From positions 1 through 38,670 of the forward strand of contig JAJVHX010000009.1 of assembly GCA_022072405.1 (NCBI GenBank): a stretch of DNA of 38,670 bases. Direction: 5' to 3'. Below, piece by piece: positions 32,398-38,670 of the stretch. A model generated the notes under the pieces. That model saw nothing but the letters and a program-made list of their open reading frames with translations. It was not told the origin of the DNA and ran no database searches. This DNA comes from Phycisphaerae bacterium (lineage in GTDB: Bacteria > Planctomycetota > Phycisphaerae > UBA1845 > CAIVHJ01). The position numbers were made by a program, and so were the translations under genes. The number at the start of each line of letters is the position of its first letter. Position 1 is the stretch's first letter.

Positions 32398-32703
32398 ATG
32401 ATCGTCCGAAGACAAGGCGGATTGACCGAGTTCATTCCGTCACCACAGGAAAAGCGCGACGGTGTCCTCCGGGATCACACCCTCGAACTGCTCGCCAACC
32501 TCGAGGCCCGCATGCGGCGCATCGAGGAGCGACACGGCATCTCCCCGGACGCCGCGGAGGCGTTCGCCGGACTTATGGCCCGCATCAAGCGGGAGGAGAT
32601 CGAGGCCGGGCGGATCAACCGGGAACTGATGGACGCCGGATACATGCATGAAGACCTGTCCGCCGCGGTGCTTGCGGCGCAGGCTGGGAGGAACCAACTA
32701 TGA
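32398..32703 (+). CDS. Small helical fibre-region protein
   Basis: A 101-residue helical protein with 'LELLANLEARMRRIEERHGI' and 'GLMARIKREEIEAGRINREL', a charged amphipathic profile. It overlaps the tail-tip gene at 32700 by 4 bases (ATGA). The position between fibre and receptor-binding gene is common for small fibre-attachment or assembly proteins. No family recognised. GGAGG lies 7 bases upstream. Confidence 0.62.
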   Translation: MIVRRQGGLTEFIPSPQEKRDGVLRDHTLELLANLEARMRRIEERHGISPDAAEAFAGLMARIKREEIEAGRINRELMDAGYMHEDLSAAVLAAQAGRNQL

Positions 32704-34013
32704 GCATCATTATCAAGAGCAACACAGATACGATTCTGGAACTGCCCGGGCTTACGGGTACGCTCGGACCCGGAAAGACCGCCGTCGTTCAGGCGATGAC
32801 CCCGGACCTGCTGCGCGCCGTGGACCTCGGCCTGCTGCTGGTCCCCTCCGGAGCGGAACCGCCCGAGGGGCTGCCGCCGGTCGTGTTCGACCACCGCTAC
32901 CCGCACGTCCTGCCTCTTACGGCCGGGCGCGCTTACTATGTCCGCATTCTCCGGTCCCCGGGCGCTTTCCACGACGGAACCCGGCCCCGGAACTTCATCG
33001 CCTATTACGGCGACGGTGCGGGTACGACTTGCGCCTTCTCCGATGACGGGCTCATCTGGGACACGGAGAAAAAGGTCACCGGCATCGCAGCCAACGGCTA
33101 TCACGTAGTCTGCGCGCTGGAGACCGCAAACCGGCTGCGCATCCTCTACTGGAACCCGGATGTTCCGAACCAGCCTTACGCCATGGCCGGGCTGCGAACC
33201 GCAGTCTGCGATCCGTCGGTCGACCCCGCCGCGTTCACGTGGGACACTCCGTGCGCCGGCGACCTGGTCACCGAGGGAAGCGTCCAGGTCTGGAACCGCG
33301 GCCATTACGGGCCATCATTTCTCTGGTACAACCCGCTGCCCACCTCGGTCGAAGGAAGACCGTTCACCTGGCGCTACGCCATGTATTTCATCGCCTCGAC
33401 CGGCGGCAACGACAGCCTCGGTCTGGCCTGCTCCAATGACGCGGTCGTATGGAAGTTGTTCGGGAACGGCCCGATCCTCTCCGGCTTGATCGACCCGCAG
33501 CCTTGGGAAGGCGCGAACGGCTACGTCTCCGCCGCCCACGTGGAACGGCTCGCCGCCGACCGCTGGTGGATGCTCTACTCCGGGGGCTCCGCGGGAAACG
33601 CCGGGATCGGCTACGCCTGGTCCTGGGATCGCGTCCACTGGCGCAAGGCCGAGATCAACCCCGTGTTCAAAAACGGCAGCGGACCGTTCCTCGAACGCTG
33701 CTACACGCCGAGTCTGGTCCGGGACGCCAACGGCTCGCTGCTCCTTTACCGCGCGGCCAAGGATGCGACCGCCTACCGGACCTTCGTTTCCCGTCTGCGG
33801 GCACCGGCCCTCGGATGGCGTGACCTGCTCGGACCGGACCGGCTCGGCCAGGGGCTCACCGCGCGGGAGGCCATCCACCGGGGCGTCGGCACCCAGGCTG
33901 AACGCGACGCTGCTCTCCCGAACCCGTCCAAGGGCGACGAGTGGTTCAACACCGACCTCGCGGGCGGCGGCAAGTGGGAGAAACACACCGGCACCGACTG
34001 GAAGCGGAGCTGA
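32700..34013 (+). CDS. Five-bladed beta-propeller tail-tip protein (possible receptor-binding or glycan-active)
   Basis: A 437-residue protein. The first 50 residues repeat the recurrent module of the genes at 5275 and 7557 ('IIIKSNTDTILELPGL', 'LGPGKTAVVQAMTPDLLRAV'). The main part has several 'S.D...W' blade motifs ('AFSDDGLIWD', 'ACSNDAVVWKLFG', 'WSWDRVHWRKAEINPVF'), as in five-bladed propellers of glycoside hydrolase families 32, 43 and 68. I cannot confirm the three catalytic acids. The end 'GTQAERDAALPNPSKGDEWF' followed by 'WEKHTGTDW' is a common tail-fibre tip. It is the last virion gene. Confidence 0.78.
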   Translation: MSIIIKSNTDTILELPGLTGTLGPGKTAVVQAMTPDLLRAVDLGLLLVPSGAEPPEGLPPVVFDHRYPHVLPLTAGRAYYVRILRSPGAFHDGTRPRNFIAYYGDGAGTTCAFSDDGLIWDTEKKVTGIAANGYHVVCALETANRLRILYWNPDVPNQPYAMAGLRTAVCDPSVDPAAFTWDTPCAGDLVTEGSVQVWNRGHYGPSFLWYNPLPTSVEGRPFTWRYAMYFIASTGGNDSLGLACSNDAVVWKLFGNGPILSGLIDPQPWEGANGYVSAAHVERLAADRWWMLYSGGSAGNAGIGYAWSWDRVHWRKAEINPVFKNGSGPFLERCYTPSLVRDANGSLLLYRAAKDATAYRTFVSRLRAPALGWRDLLGPDRLGQGLTAREAIHRGVGTQAERDAALPNPSKGDEWFNTDLAGGGKWEKHTGTDWKRS

Positions 34014-34094
34014 TCCCCGGAACACCTCTCTTTTCTTCGGACGCCAGGGAATCCCGTAATCCCGCGTGTTTCCGCTGGTTGCGTCTCAATGTAC

Positions 34095-34121
34095 ATAACT
34101 CATTGGAATCAAAGGAGTTAT
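34095..34121. other. AT-rich inverted repeat in the 213-base gap after the virion genes
   Basis: ATAACTC at 34095-34101 and GAGTTAT at 34115-34121 form a 7-bp inverted repeat with a 13-base loop, in a locally AT-rich stretch. The gap 34014-34226 separates the virion genes from the amidoligase operon. A promoter for that operon should lie here, but I see no convincing -35/-10 pair. Short frames in the gap are not convincing genes. Confidence 0.4.
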
Positions 34122-34226
34122 ACGCAGGAATCGCCTTGCTTTCTGTTCGGAAAGAAGCCTGTATGTGTGTGAACACAAGAGCCAACCCCTTGCCGGGAAC
34201 GGGCTTACAGAACGCAAGGAGAGACC

Positions 34227-35222
34227 ATGGACTTACGCCGGATCAACTTCGGAATCGAGATCGAGACAGTCAAACGGACGCGCGAGCGGGTCGCCCAGGC
34301 GATCCAGTCGGTGGTGGGCGGCCAGGTCCGCCACATCGGCAGCCCGGGGAGCTTCGACCCCTGGGAGGTCACCGACGACCATGGACGGGTTTGGAAAGTG
34401 GTATCCGACGGTTCGCTCATCAATGTGCCGGTCCACCTGCGGGCCGAGGTGGTGAGCCCCGTCCTGTCTTACGAGGATATCCCCGTCCTCCAGGAGGTCG
34501 TCCGGGCGCTGCGGGCCTGCGGAGCCAAGGTGGACGACCGTTGCGGCATCCACGTCCACGTCGACGCCACGGCCTTTGACGGCCGGACCCTCGCGAATCT
34601 CGCCAAGATCGTCTACAAACAGGAAGCGCTCATCCTCACCGCTCTGGGAGTGAACGAGACCCGCCGCCGGAGTTACAGCAAGCCGGTGAGCGACGATCTC
34701 ATCGCGCAGATCGAGCGCCGCCGTCCCAGGACCAGGGACCAGCTCAACCATATTTGGTACGGCTACCACAACCGGCAGCCCCAGCACTACGACAGCACCC
34801 GCTACCACGGGGTGAACCTGCACAACGTATGGTACCGGGGCACGGTCGAGTTCCGCTGGTTCGAAGGGACGCTCCACGCGGGAAAGGTGAAAGCCTACGT
34901 CCAACTGGTCCTCGCCGTGGCGGCCAAGGCGCTGAACGGACGGGCGGCATCGAGCCGCAAGCGGTCCTTCGATCCCCAAAGCGCCCGGTACGACTTTCGG
35001 GTCTTCCTGCTCCATCTGGGGCTCATCGGCGACGAGTTCAAGACCGCGCGCAAGCATCTGATCGCCGCCCTGCCGGGGGACTCGGCCTTCAAACGGGGCA
35101 GAGTGAAACCAGACGAACAACCCGCCCCAAAGGCGGAAACCCTCACGGAGGCCGGGCCCGAATCTCGGCCTCCGGCGTTTTCAGGGGACCAGACCGGCGG
35201 GACGCAAGGAGGCGCGTCATGA
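34227..35222 (+). CDS. Amidoligase (PF12224-type, glutamine-synthetase-like fold)
   Basis: A 331-residue protein with the core motifs of the 'putative amidoligase' family. 'FGIEIE' is at residues 8-13, 'AEVVSP' at 73-78 and 'CGIHVHVD' at 106-113. The C-terminal core has '[20 protein letters not shown]'. These acidic and His residues correspond to the metal/ATP and substrate sites of the fold. The family is predicted to form amide bonds between an amine and a carboxylate. AAGGAG lies upstream. The last 50 residues are a Pro/Glu-rich tail. The genes downstream encode an ammonia-supplying amidotransferase and a gamma-glutamylcyclotransferase, a neighbourhood known for this family (Iyer, Aravind and colleagues). 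Confidence 0.9.
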   Translation: MDLRRINFGIEIETVKRTRERVAQAIQSVVGGQVRHIGSPGSFDPWEVTDDHGRVWKVVSDGSLINVPVHLRAEVVSPVLSYEDIPVLQEVVRALRACGAKVDDRCGIHVHVDATAFDGRTLANLAKIVYKQEALILTALGVNETRRRSYSKPVSDDLIAQIERRRPRTRDQLNHIWYGYHNRQPQHYDSTRYHGVNLHNVWYRGTVEFRWFEGTLHAGKVKAYVQLVLAVAAKALNGRAASSRKRSFDPQSARYDFRVFLLHLGLIGDEFKTARKHLIAALPGDSAFKRGRVKPDEQPAPKAETLTEAGPESRPPAFSGDQTGGTQGGAS

Positions 35223-35719
35223 GAGTGCTGATTCGAAACACCGCCCTCGACGGGCGGCCGCTGGAAGGCGACGGCGAGGTCTTCACCGGGGCGACGGTGA
35301 CCGACGTGGTCCTGGCCATGAAAGGAGCCACGCTCTTTTCCGACCAGCGGGACCCCGAGGATTACATCGACATGGTCCTGCGCAACGCCAAGATGCTGTC
35401 CGGCGTCGAGCTTTCGGTCCGGGGCGATACGCCGGAGGAAAAGGCCGCATCTTTCCTCGATGCCCTGATCAAACACGGCCTTGCCGAGGTGCAGGACGAC
35501 AAACCGGCGCGGATACCGATTCCGGCCTTGGTCTGGCAGGGCATCGACGCGGTCCGGCTCTCGGGGCTGACCAACATGCTCGACCGGCCGGTCGTCGCCC
35601 GGCTGGCCGGGGAGCTCGGATATCCCGATGCCGCGAGCTGGATCGAGGAGCACCCGAAGGAATACGCCGAGGGCGTCTTCCGCGGGTTCATCGTCGATCC
35701 GCAGGGAGGGAAATCCTGA
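35219..35719 (+). CDS. Unknown protein of the amidoligase operon
   Basis: A 166-residue protein that overlaps the amidoligase stop and the amidotransferase start (ATGA and TGATG), so it is tightly coupled. The N-terminus '[20 protein letters not shown]' is beta-rich. The middle has '[20 protein letters not shown]' and '[19 protein letters not shown]'. The C-terminus has a helical '[18 protein letters not shown]'. I do not recognise a family and see no catalytic cluster. It could be an acceptor or carrier for the ligase, or an adaptor. Its fixed place between two enzymes argues for a role in the same pathway. Confidence 0.75.
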   Translation: MRVLIRNTALDGRPLEGDGEVFTGATVTDVVLAMKGATLFSDQRDPEDYIDMVLRNAKMLSGVELSVRGDTPEEKAASFLDALIKHGLAEVQDDKPARIPIPALVWQGIDAVRLSGLTNMLDRPVVARLAGELGYPDAASWIEEHPKEYAEGVFRGFIVDPQGGKS

Positions 35720-36501
35720 TGTGCGGGCTCGCGGGAGTCATCTTCGGAAAAAAACGGCGGCGCGCCGAGGAGCGGGAGTATCTCGCCTGGCTCTTCACCC
35801 GCCTGCTTGTATTGAGCGAGGAGCGCGGACCACACGCCACCGGCGCGGCATGGCTCGATGTCGACGGCGGACACCGGCTCTTTAAGCGGCCGGTGACGGC
35901 CGAGCGGTTCGTCACGGACAAGGCCTTCGCCGAACTCCTTGCCTCCATGGACAACCGCGCCGCGCTCCTGCTCGGCCATACCCGGTGGCGCACCCGAGGG
36001 GACGAGCGGGTCAACAGCAACAACCACCCTATCCGCGCCGGGGAGGTGATCGGCACCCACAACGGCACCATTTACAACGCCGACTACCTGTTCCGGCGCT
36101 GGAAGATGCGGCGCTTCGCCGAGGTGGACAGCGAAATTCTTTTCCGCCTGGCCGCAAACGCCGCCCGGGACGGTGCCATGGATATCGAGCGGTTCAAGGC
36201 GCGGCTCCGACGCTGTCGGGGTCAGATCACCGCCATCATCGCCTGCCGGACCGATCCGGAAACCGTCTTTGTGCTCAAGGGGAACAGGCCGTTGGAACTG
36301 CGCTGGCATCCCCGCCGCAAAGCGGTTCTCTACGCTTCGGACCCCGCATACCTCGACGCCGTGCTGGCGGAGGAAAAAGGCTGGAGGGAGCTTCCGGTCC
36401 CGCCCATGAGTCTGGTGGTGTTCCGGCGCGAGAACCTGTCCGGGTACTTGGTGGAACCGTTCGAGTTCGTCGCCCAGGAGAGAAAGGGCGCGGAGCCATG
36501 A
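35719..36501 (+). CDS. Class II glutamine amidotransferase (Ntn hydrolase)
   Basis: A 260-residue protein. Cys2 after the initiator Met ('[10 protein letters not shown]') is the N-terminal nucleophile of class II amidotransferases. 'GHTRWRT' (86-92), 'NNHP' (101-104) and 'THNGTIYN' (113-120) are the glutamine-binding strings seen in GlmS and PurF, and 'VDSEILFR' follows. No synthetase or isomerase domain is fused. It would release ammonia from glutamine, presumably for the amidoligase, or act on a gamma-glutamyl product. It overlaps its neighbours on both sides. Confidence 0.93.
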   Translation: MCGLAGVIFGKKRRRAEEREYLAWLFTRLLVLSEERGPHATGAAWLDVDGGHRLFKRPVTAERFVTDKAFAELLASMDNRAALLLGHTRWRTRGDERVNSNNHPIRAGEVIGTHNGTIYNADYLFRRWKMRRFAEVDSEILFRLAANAARDGAMDIERFKARLRRCRGQITAIIACRTDPETVFVLKGNRPLELRWHPRRKAVLYASDPAYLDAVLAEEKGWRELPVPPMSLVVFRRENLSGYLVEPFEFVAQERKGAEP

Positions 36502-37073
36502 CAGACACTCCAATGAACCCCATGAACCAGGCAATGAACCCAACAGAACCCTTGAAGCCGAACACAAACGGAATGCTGAGACTCTTCGTCTACGGCACAC
36601 TGAAGCGCGGTTTCTGGAACCACGACCGCTTCTGCCGGGGAGTCCTGGCGGTGGAGGACGCTTTGGTCCGCGGCCGCCTCTTCGAGACATCCTCCGGAAT
36701 CCCGGTCCTGCAGGTCCCGGAGGAGGATATCCTCGCCGTCGGGACCACCAATCCACTCGCCGACGTGGCCACACAAGCGCGCGCCGTGGCTCGCATGTCC
36801 AATCCCGAGCCAACCCCCGACCGGCTCCCGAAGAAGGGCACAGGCGCGCCCTGGAGCCCCGTGTGCGGGGAGATTCTCACCTTCGACGATCCCGTGATCC
36901 GCCTCCCGGCCATCGACCGGCTGGAGGGGTTTCACCCCGGCGGTCCCTGCCTCTACCGCCGCGTCCTGGTCCCTGTCCGGGCAAGCGGAACCAGGCTCCC
37001 GGTCTGGCTCTATGCGATGGGGGATCGCTGGACCGGGAGCTTCAAGGAGCTAACCGGCGGAATCTGGCGCTGA
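36498..37073 (+). CDS. Gamma-glutamylcyclotransferase (AIG2/GGCT-like)
   Basis: A 191-residue protein with the signature 'FVYGTLKRG' at residues 30-38. 'LPAIDRLEGFHPGG' is the downstream conserved string, and 'VWLYAM' closes the barrel. The family cyclises gamma-glutamyl groups to 5-oxoproline, so here it may trim or recycle glutamyl products of the amidoligase. Residues 1-25 are Met/Asn/Pro repeats ('MNPMNQAMNP'), unlike the family; Met26 is an alternative start, but ATG 36498 gives the usual 4-base overlap. It has a roughly 55-residue insertion before the C-terminal motif. Confidence 0.88.
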   Translation: MTDTPMNPMNQAMNPTEPLKPNTNGMLRLFVYGTLKRGFWNHDRFCRGVLAVEDALVRGRLFETSSGIPVLQVPEEDILAVGTTNPLADVATQARAVARMSNPEPTPDRLPKKGTGAPWSPVCGEILTFDDPVIRLPAIDRLEGFHPGGPCLYRRVLVPVRASGTRLPVWLYAMGDRWTGSFKELTGGIWR

Positions 37074-37084
37074 TTTTTCCCTCT

Positions 37085-37100
37085 GCGCTTTCAAAAGCGC
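37085..37100. repeat. Inverted repeat abutting the -35 element
   Basis: GCGCTTTCAAAAGCGC is a perfect inverted repeat (7-bp arms, 2-base centre) that ends immediately before TTGACA. It could be an operator or a weak stem at the end of the upstream operon. No T-run follows, so it is not a good intrinsic terminator. Confidence 0.5.
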
Positions 37101-37129
37101 TTGACAGCAACTGTCAATAACTGTAAATT
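37101..37129 (+). promoter_or_regulatory. Sigma-70-type promoter of the BREX locus with palindromic operator
   Basis: TTGACA at 37101-37106, exactly 17 bases, then TAAATT at 37124-37129, a close match to the consensus. TTGACAGCAACTGTCAA at 37101-37117 is a perfect 7-3-7 palindrome over the -35 element, so a dimeric regulator bound here would block transcription. It lies 61 bases before the helix-turn-helix gene. Confidence 0.85.
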
Positions 37130-37190
37130 ATGTGCTTGATATGAGGCATGCTGGGTCGAACTTTGCCTTGAGACCAGAGAGGTGCGCTTG

Positions 37191-37396
37191 ATGGATGAAA
37201 AACCAGGTGACGTACTGACCATCGAAGAGTTGGCCGCCTACCTGAAAATACCGAAGTCGACGCTCTACAAGCTCGTTCGGGAAGGCAAGATCCCCTCCCA
37301 GAAGATCGGCCGGCACTGGCGTTTCCGGAAAGGAGCCATTGACCACTGGCTTGAGGAAACGCAAGCGAACGAGCCCGGTTCAGGAGGAGATCGCTA

Positions 37397-37397
<1 letters not shown>
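37191..37397 (+). CDS. Helix-turn-helix (excisionase/MerR-like) DNA-binding protein
   Basis: A 68-residue protein. ATG 37191 has AGAGAGGT about 7 bases upstream; GTG 37182 is the longer alternative and lies on that site. 'LTIEELAAYLKIPKSTLYKL' is a helix-turn-helix and 'GKIPSQKIGRHWRFRKGAID' the wing, the pattern of the excisionase family. It is the first gene after a promoter with a palindromic operator and its stop overlaps brxF (TAATG). It is thus a candidate autoregulator of the BREX operon. An excisionase role is less likely with no integrase nearby. Confidence 0.85.

Positions 37398-38670
<1,273 letters not shown>

Noticed and set aside
34017..34054. Possible fifth copy of the bipartite repeat
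   Set aside because: The left half is only loosely similar, the right half matches about half the bases and the spacing is off by 3, so I do not count it.
34090..34173. 27-codon frame in the gap before the amidoligase gene
   Set aside because: No ribosome binding site and no conserved pattern; overlaps the AT-rich inverted repeat.
37085..37100. Intrinsic terminator after the cyclotransferase gene
   Set aside because: The stem is real but no T-run follows on either strand; it is better read as an operator-like palindrome.

Overview
This window is the late (virion) half of a contractile-tailed bacteriophage or prophage, followed by a small peptide-amide metabolism operon and the first genes of a type 3 BREX defence locus. 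All genes I support are on the + strand. Composition is GC-rich (estimated by eye, in the low 60s per cent). Genes are packed with ATGA or TAATG overlaps and mostly have strong GGAGG-type ribosome binding sites. No rRNA, tRNA, integrase, repressor or att site is visible, so the host cannot be named. A GC-rich Gram-negative bacterium, possibly of the Desulfobacterota or a relative, is only a guess. Terminase and portal genes would lie to the left of base 1.

Layout. (1) 1-6916 is the head module. It opens with a very unusual 1287-residue polyprotein: two D12-class adenine methyltransferase domains, then a prohead-protease-like domain, then a coiled-coil scaffold. The scaffold has its own in-frame internal start at 3411. 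A decoration protein, the major capsid protein and three or four connector and completion proteins follow. (2) 6991-15983 is the tail shaft: terminator, sheath, tube, a gp26-like chaperone whose downstream part is reached by a -1 frameshift (GGGTTTT at 10823), a 1301-residue tape measure, and LysM/gp53-like baseplate proteins. (3) 16082-23045 is the baseplate hub, spike and lysis region: gp27/late-control-D hub, M15 peptidase, holin-like protein, gp5-like spike, a family 2 glycosyltransferase, an XhlA-like membrane protein, a PAAR tip, two related Ig-like proteins and a gp25 wedge. (4) 23113-34013 holds baseplate J and I, several adsorption-apparatus proteins, a 1182-residue DUF4815-type fibre protein and a beta-propeller tail-tip protein. 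(5) 34227-37073 is a four-gene operon of amidoligase, an unknown protein, a class II glutamine amidotransferase and a gamma-glutamylcyclotransferase. (6) 37101-38670 is a near-consensus promoter with a palindromic operator, a small helix-turn-helix protein, brxF, and the 5' end of the BREX-3 brxC.

The most interesting non-coding signal is a bipartite repeat: CCGACAC, 13 bases, then CCGGTARGTATCC. Four copies occur at positions 4, 6923, 16007 and 23015, always with exactly 20 bp between the starts of the two halves. They lie at all four sizeable gaps of the structural region, each directly upstream of a new gene block. This pattern suggests phage-specific late promoters or regulator sites that divide the morphogenesis genes into four transcription units.

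The parts plausibly work together as follows. The head polyprotein would place DNA-methylating domains inside the procapsid. The tail module gives a T4-simplified contractile injector. The amidoligase operon may make or attach a peptide-like modification. The BREX-3 start next to it suggests this end of the element is an accessory or defence region.
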